From NCBI RefSeq assembly GCF_001612885.1, contig NZ_BDBH01000002.1, positions 496,016 to 560,015 on the forward strand: a DNA stretch of 64,000 nucleotides, read 5' to 3'. The position numbers were made by a program, and so were the translations under genes. Below are positions 44,138 to 52,536 of this stretch, one piece after another; the first letter of the stretch is position 1, and each line of letters begins with the position of its first letter. Below the pieces are notes generated by a model. The model was not told the origin of the DNA. It saw nothing but the letters and a program-made list of their open reading frames with translations, and did not search any database. The stretch comes from Nocardia harenae NBRC 108248. Lineage in GTDB: Bacteria > Actinomycetota > Actinomycetes > Mycobacteriales > Mycobacteriaceae.

Positions 44138-45709
44138 ATGACCACAGGTGCACAGGCGCTGGACGAGCCGATCCGCTCGCGTCGCAACCACTGGAACAAC
44201 CAGCTCGCGACGCACGCGCTGATGCGGCCGGACGCGGTGGCGCTGCGGTTCAAGGGCGCCGACACCACGTGGCGGCAGCTGCACGAGCGCTCGCTGAAGT
44301 TCGCGGACGCGCTGGCCCGCCGCGGCGTCGGCTTCGGCGACCGGGTGCTCATCCTGGCGCTGAACTACCCCGAGTACCTGGAGGCGGTGTTCGGCATCAA
44401 CGCGCTCGGCGCCATCGCGGTGCCGGTGAACTTCCGGCTCACCCCGCCCGAGGTCGCCTACATCGTGAGCGACAGCGGCGCCAAGGCGGTCGTCACCGAC
44501 AGCCTGCTGCAGCCGCTCGCCGTCGCGGTGCGGGCGCAGGCGCAGGGGCTGGAGTCGGTCTTCGTGATCAACGGCGCCTCCGGCGACGGCGTGATCGGCT
44601 TCGACGACGCGCTTGCCGAGGAGGGCGAGCGCCACGTCCCGCGCGACATCCCGGAGGACACCCCCTCGCTCATCATGTACACCTCGGGCACCACCGGCAG
44701 CCCCAAGGGCGCGGTGCTCTCCTACGCGAACATGAACGGGCAGGCGCTGACCTGTATCCGCGCGCTCTCCTCCACCCCGGACACGGTCGGCTTCTGCACC
44801 TCGCCGCTCTTCCACATCGCCGGGCTCGGCAGCCTCGCGCCCGCCTTCATGCTCGGCTCCAAGACCGTGCTGCACCCGCTCGGCGCCTTCGACCCGGTCG
44901 AGTTCCTGGACGCGGTCGAGGCCGAGGGCGCGACCACCGCCTTCTGCGTCCCCGCGCAGTGGCAGGCCATCTGCGCCGTGCCAGGGGTCAAGGAGCGCAA
45001 GACGGCGCTCGAGGTGCTGAGCTGGGGCGCGGCCCCCGCCTCGAACAGCGTGCTGGAGGCGATGGCGGAGTGCTTCCCGAACGCCTCCAATGTCGCGGTG
45101 TTCGGGCAGACCGAGATGTCGCCGATCACCTGCGTGCTCGAGGGCAAGGACGCGCTGCGCAAGCTGGGGTCGGTCGGCAAGCCCATCCCGACCATCCAGG
45201 CCCGCGTGGTCGACGACGAGATGAACGACGTCGCCCCCGGCGAGATCGGCGAGATCGTCTACCGCGGCCCGACCCTCATGCAGGGCTACTGGAACAAGCC
45301 AGAGGCCACCGCCGATGCCTTCGCCTGCGGCTGGTTCCACTCCGGTGACCTGGTCAAGCAGGACGACGAGGGCTTCGTCTGGGTGGTCGACCGCAAGAAG
45401 GACATGATCATCTCGGGCGGCGAGAACATCTACTGCGCCGAGGTGGAGAACGTGCTCTTCGCGCACCCGAAGATCCGCGAGGCCGCGGTGATCGGGCGGG
45501 CGCACGAGAAGTGGGGCGAGGTGCCGGTCGCGGTGGTCGCGCTGCTCGACGCCGATGCCGAGCTCACGCTCGAGGAGCTGGAGCCCTTCCTGAACGAGAG
45601 CCTGGCCCGGTACAAGCACCCGAAGGATCTGGTGGTGGTCGCGGAGCTGCCGCGCAATGCCAGCGGCAAGGTCGTGAAGGTGCAGTTGCGGAAAGAGTTC
45701 TCGTCCTGA
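44138..45709 (+). CDS. fadD5: Long-chain fatty acid CoA ligase, FadD5-like
   Basis: This 523-aa acyl-CoA synthetase has MYTSGTTGSPKGAVLSYANM, SPLFHIAGLG, VPAQWQA, SWGAAPA, FGQTEMSPITC, WFHSGDLVKQDDEGFVWVVDR, DMIISGGENIYCAEVENVL (all within the ANL fold) and the C-terminal catalytic Lys in PRNASGKVVK. The FGQTEMSP form and the overall sequence resemble M. tuberculosis FadD5, which is encoded with mce1. It would activate fatty acids, possibly those imported by Mce systems. The ATG at 44138 follows GAGAGGAG by 9 nt; the open frame upstream is leader. A hairpin terminator starts 6 nt after the stop. Confidence 0.92.
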   Translation: MTTGAQALDEPIRSRRNHWNNQLATHALMRPDAVALRFKGADTTWRQLHERSLKFADALARRGVGFGDRVLILALNYPEYLEAVFGINALGAIAVPVNFRLTPPEVAYIVSDSGAKAVVTDSLLQPLAVAVRAQAQGLESVFVINGASGDGVIGFDDALAEEGERHVPRDIPEDTPSLIMYTSGTTGSPKGAVLSYANMNGQALTCIRALSSTPDTVGFCTSPLFHIAGLGSLAPAFMLGSKTVLHPLGAFDPVEFLDAVEAEGATTAFCVPAQWQAICAVPGVKERKTALEVLSWGAAPASNSVLEAMAECFPNASNVAVFGQTEMSPITCVLEGKDALRKLGSVGKPIPTIQARVVDDEMNDVAPGEIGEIVYRGPTLMQGYWNKPEATADAFACGWFHSGDLVKQDDEGFVWVVDRKKDMIISGGENIYCAEVENVLFAHPKIREAAVIGRAHEKWGEVPVAVVALLDADAELTLEELEPFLNESLARYKHPKDLVVVAELPRNASGKVVKVQLRKEFSS

Positions 45710-45714
45710 TCTTG

Positions 45715-45749
45715 TTCCGGTGCCCGGCGGAATCCGGCGGGCACCGGAA
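45715..45749 (+). terminator. Hairpin terminator after fadD5
   Basis: TTCCGGTGCCCG and CGGGCACCGGAA pair perfectly (12 bp) around an 11-nt loop, 6 nt past the fadD5 stop. Confidence 0.8.
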
Positions 45750-45825
45750 GGGCCGATCGTGGAACAATTGGGGTCGGCCCGTCGCGCGCGTGGTGGGCCG
45801 ACGGCGATCGGCAGGTTGAGAAGGA

Positions 45826-48354
45826 ATGACAGAGGCGGGGGAGCGCTGGTTCGGCGAGTATCGGCTCGACCGGGAAGTCGGCCGGGGCGGGATGGGCCGG
45901 GTCTGGCGGGCCTGGCACGCACCGACCGAGCGGTTCGTCGCGCTCAAACTGCTGCCCGCCGCCGCGGCCGACGACGAGGAGTACCGCCGTCGCTTCGAGC
46001 GGGAGGCGCGGGTCGCGGCGCGGCTCAGTGATCCGCACGTGGTCGCCATCCACTCCTACGGGCGGGTCGGCGACCAGCTCTACATCGATATGGCGCTGAT
46101 CGACGGTGACGATCTCGCCGCGCTGCTCATCGACGGCGGGCGGATCGCCCCCGAGCGGGCCGTGTACCTGCTCGGTCAGGTCGCCTCCGCGGTGGACGCC
46201 GCGCACGCCGCCGGGCTGGTGCACCGCGACATCAAACCGGGCAATGTGCTGGTGAGCCGCAACGACTTCGCGTACCTCATCGACTTCGGGATCGCCAGGC
46301 CGCGGGACGGGACGGCGCTCACCACCGGCAGCGTCGCCATCGGCACCATCGCCTACATGGCGCCGGAGCGGTTCGACGGCGTGGCGACGGCGCGCAGCGA
46401 TATCTACTCGCTCGGCTGCGTGCTGGTGGAGTGCCTCACCGGGCGCAGGGCCTTTCCCGGTGACAGCCATGCCGAGCAGATCAACGCGCACCTCAACCAC
46501 GCGCCGCCCCGGCCCAGCACGGTGGTCGCAGGCGTGCCGCCCGCGCTGGATCGGGTGATCGCGAAGGCGCTGGCCAAGAAGCCGGAGGACCGGTTCGCGA
46601 CCGCTACCGAGTTCGCGCTGGCCGCCTGGGCGGCGCTGGAGGCGGATGAAGTGCCCCTCTCCGAGCCGGTGGTGCTGCCTGCGGTGGTTTCGCCGTCGCC
46701 GGGTTCGGCGGAGTCCGGGGCCGAGCGGTTGGTGGTGCGCGGGGTTGCTACGCCTGTGCTCGGGGCGGGGGACGAGACGGAGTCGCCCGCGCGTGCGGCG
46801 AAGTCCGTGGCTTCGGCGGAGTTCGAAGCCGCCGCGACGCCGGTGCTGCCGGATGATTCGGAGTCCGTTTCCGAGGGCCGTCCCGCGGATTCCGCGGCGC
46901 TGACGCCCGCGCTCGCGGCTGCCGAGCCCGCGCCGGAAGTCGCTGGCGACGATGATCCCGCGCCGGAAGTCGCCGGCGAAGCTGATCCCGCGGACGCCGT
47001 CGCGGAAACGCCCGCGGCTGCCGAGCCGGTGCCGAGTGCGGCGGAGGTGCCTGCGGACGCGGTGGAGCCGGATGCCGTCGCGAAGTTGCTCGCGCCGACG
47101 CCCGCCGATCCCGTCTCGCGCTCCGCCGACGCGGGGCTGCCCACGCCCGCCGCTGCCGTCTCGAGCGCCGCCGACGCGGGGCTGCCCACGCCCGCCGCTG
47201 CCGTCTCGAGCGCCGCCGACGCGGAGCTGCCCACGCCCGCCGCTGCCGACTCGGAAGCGTTCGCGGGCGCCGACGGGGAAGCGCCCACGCCCGCGGCCGC
47301 CGACGCGGAGGCGCCCGCGCTCGCGGGTGACGCTGCGGCGCCGGTTCTCGCGGTTGCGGACGGCGCTCCGGATCCCGCCGCCGAAAAGGCAGCGCCGTCG
47401 GCGGACGACGTCGAGCCACCTGCCGGGGAGCCGGAATCGGACCGCCCGAGCGCGGGCGAGCCGACGCCGGTGCTGCCCGAGCCGGTTCCGGCGCCACCCA
47501 TCGGCCGCAACCGCGTGATCCTGCGCGACCCGATCGACGTCGCGCCCAAACCGCCCATCCCGAAACCGCTTCCGGTCCGCGCGGCGGCGGTGGTGCTCGG
47601 CGTCCTCGGCACGGGTGTGCTGACCACGACCCTGCTGCTGGCAGCTCCGGACGGCCCGAGTGAGGAGGCGGGCACCGCCCCGACCTCGATCATCGGCCCG
47701 GCCGAAAGCTCGCCCGGCCCGCAGCTCCCCGGCGTGGCCGCGCCGTCGCCGCACTCGGCGCCCACCTCGGGCGCGCCGATCGCGGTGGAGATGCCGGGCA
47801 CGCGCCCCGAACCCGTGCTCGTACCGGCGCCGGTGGGCGAAGCGGCGATACCGGCACCGCCGGCGGGGGCCGTGCGTCCGCCCCTGCCCTCGGTGCCTGC
47901 CGGTGCCCCGATCACCAGCAGGCCGGAGCCGCCGCCACCGCCGCCGACCACCGTCCCGCCGCCGACCACGCTCCCGCCGACCACGCCCCAGCCCACCACG
48001 ACGGAGCCACCGACCACGCCGCCGACGACGACGGCCCCCGCCACCACGACGGCGACCGAGACCACCACCCAGCCGAGCCTCCCCACCCAGCCCGCCGCCG
48101 CCCCCATCGAGCCCGCACCGATCCCGGTAGCCGAGCCCGGCGGTCCGACGTCGGGCACCGCGGCATCCGGCCCGGTCACCGAGCCCGGCGGTCCGGCGCC
48201 GGGCACCGCGGCATCCGGTCCGGTCACCGAGCCGACCACCACCTCCGCGCGGGTGACCGGTACCCCCACCCTCAGCTCCGCACCGGGGCATGATTCCGAC
48301 GTGACCACTTCGACCACCGAGCCGACGCCGCTGCCTGCGGGCACCCCCCTGTGA
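45826..48354 (+). CDS. Ser/Thr protein kinase with long disordered region (transmembrane)
   Basis: This 842-aa PknB-type kinase has a catalytic domain (10-275) with GRGGMG, Lys41, HRD (Asp135), DFG (Asp153) and MAPERF. Residues 280-580 form an Ala/Pro/Glu-rich low-complexity juxtamembrane region containing three 15-residue repeats. One membrane helix follows (about 584-606, AAAVVLGVLGTGVLTTTLLL), then an extracellular Pro/Thr-rich tail to 842 with TTTEPPTTPP-type runs and two EPGGP-GTAASGPVT repeats. The exterior part has no PASTA or other folded sensor. The next kinase starts at an overlapping GTGA, so both are co-translated and probably arose by tandem duplication. Confidence 0.92.
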   Translation: MTEAGERWFGEYRLDREVGRGGMGRVWRAWHAPTERFVALKLLPAAAADDEEYRRRFEREARVAARLSDPHVVAIHSYGRVGDQLYIDMALIDGDDLAALLIDGGRIAPERAVYLLGQVASAVDAAHAAGLVHRDIKPGNVLVSRNDFAYLIDFGIARPRDGTALTTGSVAIGTIAYMAPERFDGVATARSDIYSLGCVLVECLTGRRAFPGDSHAEQINAHLNHAPPRPSTVVAGVPPALDRVIAKALAKKPEDRFATATEFALAAWAALEADEVPLSEPVVLPAVVSPSPGSAESGAERLVVRGVATPVLGAGDETESPARAAKSVASAEFEAAATPVLPDDSESVSEGRPADSAALTPALAAAEPAPEVAGDDDPAPEVAGEADPADAVAETPAAAEPVPSAAEVPADAVEPDAVAKLLAPTPADPVSRSADAGLPTPAAAVSSAADAGLPTPAAAVSSAADAELPTPAAADSEAFAGADGEAPTPAAADAEAPALAGDAAAPVLAVADGAPDPAAEKAAPSADDVEPPAGEPESDRPSAGEPTPVLPEPVPAPPIGRNRVILRDPIDVAPKPPIPKPLPVRAAAVVLGVLGTGVLTTTLLLAAPDGPSEEAGTAPTSIIGPAESSPGPQLPGVAAPSPHSAPTSGAPIAVEMPGTRPEPVLVPAPVGEAAIPAPPAGAVRPPLPSVPAGAPITSRPEPPPPPPTTVPPPTTLPPTTPQPTTTEPPTTPPTTTAPATTTATETTTQPSLPTQPAAAPIEPAPIPVAEPGGPTSGTAASGPVTEPGGPAPGTAASGPVTEPTTTSARVTGTPTLSSAPGHDSDVTTSTTEPTPLPAGTPL
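47128..47262 (+). repeat. 45-bp tandem repeat in the kinase linker
   Basis: Three copies with a 45-bp period encode DAGLPTPAAAVSSAA-type units. Copies one and two are nearly identical; copy three diverges at its end. A shorter 27-bp repeat (PAPEVAG) occurs just upstream near 46927-46980. Confidence 0.85.
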
Positions 48355-49991
48355 ACGCAACCAGGTGGTTCGGCGAATACCGCCTGGACTCCGTGATCGG
48401 CCGCGGCGGCATGGGCCAGGTCTGGCGCGCCTTCCACCAGCCGACCCAGCGCTTCGTCGCGCTCAAGGTGCTGCCCGCCGAGCTCGCGGACGACGAGGAG
48501 TTCCGCCGCCGCTTCGAGCGCGAGGCCAGGGTGGCGGCGCGGCTGAGCAACCCGCACCTGGTGGCGATCCACTCGTTCGGCAGGGTCGGCGACCAGCTCT
48601 ACATCGATATGGCGCTGGTCGACGGCGTCGACGTGAGCGCACTGCTGCGCGAGCGCGGCCCCATGCCGCCGGTGCGCGCGGTGGAACTACTGGCCCAGAT
48701 CGGCGCCGCGGTGGACGGCGCGCACGCAGCCGGGCTGGTGCACCGCGACATCAAGCCGGGCAATATCCTCATCGACCGCACCGGCTTCGCCTACCTGATC
48801 GATTTCGGCATTGCCAAGCCGGACGACGAAACCGGCCTCACCAGCACCGGCGCCTCGCTCGGCACCATCGCCTACATGGCGCCGGAGCGGTTCGAGGGCG
48901 TCGCGGGCCCGGCCGCCGACATCTACGCGCTCGGCTGCGTGCTTGCCGAGTGCATTCTGGGCGGCAAGATCTTCGCGGGCGAGAGCGTCGCCGAGCAGAT
49001 CTTCGGCCACCTCTACAAACCGCCGCCGCGCCTCGGCGAGCTGCGCCCCGGCGTCCCGCCCGCGCTGGACGACGTGCTGGCCCGCGCCCTGGCCAAGGAC
49101 CCGGCCGACCGCTTCGGCACCGCCACCGAGCTCGTCGACGCCGCGCGCCGCGCGCTCACCGACGGCCCGGTCGCCTGGAACCACGGCACCGCCGCCACCG
49201 TCGCCCCCGCCACGGTGAACTGGGCGACCGGCGCCGAGCACACCCCGCCGCCCGCCGCACGGTTCACCCCGCCCACGGGCCACGATCAGCGCCTCGCCGC
49301 CACCGTCGACGCCCCGGGCATCCCGCAGGCGGGCTCCGCGCACAACCACCCCGGTGCGCCGCACACTCCACCCGCCGCGTATTACCGAGTCCAGGCACCG
49401 GCCGGTTTCGACCACGGCACCGCCCCCGCCGTCCCCGGCCGGGCGCCTCGGAGGACCGTCCGCCGCAACGCCCTCCTCGCCGTGACCGCGGTGCTGCTGG
49501 TCTTCGCCATCGCCGCGGGCGTCACGCTCGCGCTCCGCGGCGGCGGCGGTACCGTCGGTGACGTCACCGTGACGACCGGCACCACCACCGCCGAACCCAC
49601 CTCCGGCGACGACCCGACCGAGACCACCGAGGCCACCGGCGAGATCCCCGCCCTCCCCGACCGCTTCGCGGGCACCTGGAAGGGCCGCGTCACCGACGGC
49701 CTGGCCGCGCTCGATATCGAGCTGACTCTGCGCGCCGGCCAGGTCGGCGAGGAGGTCGGCGAGTCCAGCAATACCGGCGTGATCTTCAGCCAGACCTGCA
49801 GCCGGACCGAAACCCTGCTCGCCGCCAGCGACACCGAGGTCTCGCTGCGCGCGACCCTCACCGGCGGCCCGGCCGACTGCACCGACGACGGCAGCGTCTC
49901 CACCCTCACCGCCAACCCGGACGGCAGCATCGGCTACAGCTTTCCCGGCCCGCTCGGCACCACCCTGCGCGGCACCCTGACACCCGCCTAG
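48351..49991 (+). CDS. Ser/Thr protein kinase, transmembrane, with extracellular domain
   Basis: This 546-aa kinase is closely similar to the upstream one over the catalytic domain (Lys39, HRD Asp133, DFG Asp151, TSTGASLGTIAYMAPERF as activation loop). A Pro/His-rich linker (275-370), one membrane helix (about 374-396, LLAVTAVLLVFAIAAGVTLAL) and a compact extracellular domain (about 440-546) follow. The latter has two Cys (QTCS, ADCT) and alternating strands (GTWKGRVTD, LDIELTLRAG, VSLRATLTG), a lipocalin- or DUF-like sensor distinct from the partner's tail. The GTG start overlaps the upstream stop. The TAG stop is shared with the convergent flippase gene in CTAG. Confidence 0.92.
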   Translation: MNATRWFGEYRLDSVIGRGGMGQVWRAFHQPTQRFVALKVLPAELADDEEFRRRFEREARVAARLSNPHLVAIHSFGRVGDQLYIDMALVDGVDVSALLRERGPMPPVRAVELLAQIGAAVDGAHAAGLVHRDIKPGNILIDRTGFAYLIDFGIAKPDDETGLTSTGASLGTIAYMAPERFEGVAGPAADIYALGCVLAECILGGKIFAGESVAEQIFGHLYKPPPRLGELRPGVPPALDDVLARALAKDPADRFGTATELVDAARRALTDGPVAWNHGTAATVAPATVNWATGAEHTPPPAARFTPPTGHDQRLAATVDAPGIPQAGSAHNHPGAPHTPPAAYYRVQAPAGFDHGTAPAVPGRAPRRTVRRNALLAVTAVLLVFAIAAGVTLALRGGGGTVGDVTVTTGTTTAEPTSGDDPTETTEATGEIPALPDRFAGTWKGRVTDGLAALDIELTLRAGQVGEEVGESSNTGVIFSQTCSRTETLLAASDTEVSLRATLTGGPADCTDDGSVSTLTANPDGSIGYSFPGPLGTTLRGTLTPA

Positions 49992-52426
49992 ATCTTGTTC
50001 TGCGCCCCAAGCCACCGCATGATCGGCCACCCGCAGAACACCGGCAACCAGCAGGTCAGCACCCGGTACAGCAGCACAGACGGCACCGCGACCTCGGCGG
50101 GCAGCCCGAACGCCGCGAGCCCGCCGATCAGCGCCGCCTCCACCGCCCCGACCCCGCCCGGCGTCGGCGCCGCCGAGGCCAGCGTGCCGCCGATCATGGT
50201 GACGATGGTGACCGTGATGAAGGTGGTTCCCCCGCCGAACGCCTGCACCGAGGCCCACAGCGCCCCGGCCTGGCCCAGCGTGATGGCGCCGCAGCCGACC
50301 ACGATGATCAGCGAGCGCTTCGGGTCGCGGGCGAGCAGGACCAGCTCCCCGAGCACCTCCTGCAGCTGCGGCCGCACCGAATCGTTGAGCCAGCCGCGCA
50401 GTTTCGGCACGAAGGTGAAGGTGCCGACGATCCCGACGCCGACCCCGGCGATCAGGTAGAGCACGGTGGCGTCCGGCACGAAGTGCGAGAGGTCGGCGGA
50501 GGTGCCCGCGGCCACGCTGAACACCAGCAGCAGCACGATGTGGGTCAGCACCTGCACCGCCTGCTGCAGCGCGACCGCCGCGGTGGCGCGCACCGCGCCC
50601 AGCCCGCCCTTCTGCAGGTACCGCACGCTCAGCGCGAGCCCGCCGACCCGGGCCGGTGTCGTGGTGGCGGCGAAGGTGTTCGCGATCTGCATGACGATCA
50701 GCCCCCACAGGCTGATCCCGCGGGATGCGCAGGCCCAGAGCGCGGCGGCGGCGCCGACGTAGGTGAGCGAGGAGATGCCGAGCCCGAGCAGCGCCCACCA
50801 CCAGTTGGCGGTGCGCAGCTGGGTGAAGAAGGTCGGCACCGCGCTGATGAACGGGTAGGCCACGTAGACCAGCCCGACCAGCAGCACCAGCTGGATGATC
50901 TGGTTGCGGCTGAACCGGGTGATCTGCTGTGCCTCGATCCGGTCCTGCCCGGTCTGCTTGCGCACCTCGGAGCGGGCCTCGGCGATCCGGTCGCTCCAGT
51001 CCGGCACCGAGCGCCGCATACCGGGCGGCAGCGCGAACTTGGTGAGCCGCCGCGAGGCCTCCAGCACCGCCTGCTCGCCGAGCGCGTCGATGGCCGCGCG
51101 CACCGCGGCCTCCCTGCCGAAGAGCGAGGTGGTGGTCACCAGCAGCTGCGCGATGTCGGATTGCAGCTGGGTGTCGCTGGCGCCGTACTCGGCGCTGGCG
51201 AAGCCGCCGACAAGCACCGCGCCGTCGCGCACCCGGATCTCGCTCGGCCGCAGGTCGCCGTGGGCGATCTGGCGCTCGCGCAGGGCGCCGAGCGCCGCCC
51301 AGACGGCGGGCAGGATCCCGGCGTCGGACTCGGCGAGCGGCCTGCCGTGCGGCACCGAGTGCGCGTACAGCGACCAGCCGCGGGCCAGCCTGCTCACCGC
51401 GATCGGCTCGTGCGCGGCGACCCCGGCATCGCGCACCGCGAGCGCGAGCAGCCCGCGGTGCTCCACCGCGCGGTGCATGGAGCCGTACGGCGACGGCGTC
51501 TCGCTGCTGCGGAAGGTGAGCCAGCGCCAGAGCTGGCGCAGCGCGCTGTGGCTGCGCTGGTTCTTGCCGTAGAGGTCGACGATCAGCTCGCGCTCGGCGC
51601 CGTCCACCGCGGCGGCCAGCACCAGCGGGCCCGGCCCGGCCGGGCGGACCACGGTGAACGCGGTGACGGTGCGGCCGCGCCCGGCCAGCAGCCGCACCGC
51701 GGCGTCCAGCGGCACCTCCAGCGCAGGCGTCCCGACCACGAGCACGATCACCGCGCCCACCAGCCACCCCACCGCCAGCCCGAACATGGCGCGGGCCGGG
51801 ACCACCGTGCTCACCACCAGGTGGATCGGGGCGAAGGCGAGCAGCAGGAACCACATGAAGCGCCGCACCCTGGTCGGCAGCCACGGGCTGGAGACGGTGA
51901 GCACCGCGGCGGCCCCCGCGATCCAGCGCGGGTCGTCGAGGAACTGGGAGAGGAAGGTGTCCAGCCGGTCCGGTACCTGCAGGTGCCACTGCGGCGCGGA
52001 GAGCCCGGTGCCGGTGATGGAGAGCAGCAGCCCGGCCACCAGCCCGGCCGCCGCGTACCCGGCCATCAGCTTCCACTGCCGCTTCCAGACCAGCTCGATC
52101 AGGATGGCGAAGGGCAGGATCAGAATGGCGACGCCATAGCAGAGATAGACCAGATTGGACTGCGCCGGGTTCAGGAAGCCGATGATGTTGGAGACCGAGC
52201 GCTCCAGCGCCAGCCACTCCGGCCGGGTGATCACCGAGCCGATCACGACCACCCCGACGCCGAGCGCGGCGAGCACCACGCGAATGACATCGCTGGTACG
52301 CCTGGTCAGCGGCGGCAACAGGCTGCCGGTGACCGGAATTTCCCGCCCGTCGACTCGCATGGCGTATCGGTACTTTCGGATCGTCTTCGAGACGCGGGGC
52401 CGCGTGCTCCCAGGCGCACGATACAT
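49988..52426 (-). CDS. Flippase-like membrane protein with degenerate kinase-like domain
   Basis: This 812-aa protein has three parts. Residues 30-210 hold six or so membrane helices (VIRVVLAALGVGVVVIGSVI, NLVYLCYGVAILILPFAIL and others). Residues 220-480 are a soluble kinase-like domain (VIVDLYGKNQ, IAVSRLARGWSLYAHSV, IAHGDLRPSEIRV) in which the HGD catalytic loop is partly kept but DFG is GGF. Residues 500-812 are a lysylphosphatidylglycerol-synthase-type flippase region (ANTFAATTTPARVGGLAL, SAAPTPGGVGAVEAAL). It probably moves or senses lipids. The ATG at 52426 is chosen; a TTG at 52513 would add 29 residues. It ends in the shared CTAG with the second kinase. Confidence 0.83.
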   Translation of the reverse strand: MYRAPGSTRPRVSKTIRKYRYAMRVDGREIPVTGSLLPPLTRRTSDVIRVVLAALGVGVVVIGSVITRPEWLALERSVSNIIGFLNPAQSNLVYLCYGVAILILPFAILIELVWKRQWKLMAGYAAAGLVAGLLLSITGTGLSAPQWHLQVPDRLDTFLSQFLDDPRWIAGAAAVLTVSSPWLPTRVRRFMWFLLLAFAPIHLVVSTVVPARAMFGLAVGWLVGAVIVLVVGTPALEVPLDAAVRLLAGRGRTVTAFTVVRPAGPGPLVLAAAVDGAERELIVDLYGKNQRSHSALRQLWRWLTFRSSETPSPYGSMHRAVEHRGLLALAVRDAGVAAHEPIAVSRLARGWSLYAHSVPHGRPLAESDAGILPAVWAALGALRERQIAHGDLRPSEIRVRDGAVLVGGFASAEYGASDTQLQSDIAQLLVTTTSLFGREAAVRAAIDALGEQAVLEASRRLTKFALPPGMRRSVPDWSDRIAEARSEVRKQTGQDRIEAQQITRFSRNQIIQLVLLVGLVYVAYPFISAVPTFFTQLRTANWWWALLGLGISSLTYVGAAAALWACASRGISLWGLIVMQIANTFAATTTPARVGGLALSVRYLQKGGLGAVRATAAVALQQAVQVLTHIVLLLVFSVAAGTSADLSHFVPDATVLYLIAGVGVGIVGTFTFVPKLRGWLNDSVRPQLQEVLGELVLLARDPKRSLIIVVGCGAITLGQAGALWASVQAFGGGTTFITVTIVTMIGGTLASAAPTPGGVGAVEAALIGGLAAFGLPAEVAVPSVLLYRVLTCWLPVFCGWPIMRWLGAQNKI

Positions 52427-52505
52427 ACCAGCACACAGTGGTTGCGCCGGGTACGCGGCGGTCCGATGCCGCCGGTCGATCTGCGTGTCGGTGGTCACAT
52501 CATCT

Positions 52506-52522
52506 TGAGACAATGTGTCTCA
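52506..52522. promoter_or_regulatory. Palindrome TGAGACA-ATG-TGTCTCA upstream of the flippase gene
   Basis: A perfect 7-bp dyad with a 3-bp centre lies 80-96 nt upstream of the flippase ATG and 15 nt past the ABC1-kinase stop. The size and spacing are typical of TetR-family operators. A short terminator hairpin for the upstream gene is the alternative, but there is no T-tract. Confidence 0.55.
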
Positions 52523-52536
52523 GACGACCCGCCCGA

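Noticed and set aside
52427..52513. TTG at 52513 as the start of the flippase gene
   Set aside because: It lies inside the TGAGACA palindrome and the added 29 residues look non-coding; the ATG at 52426 is preferred, although not certain.
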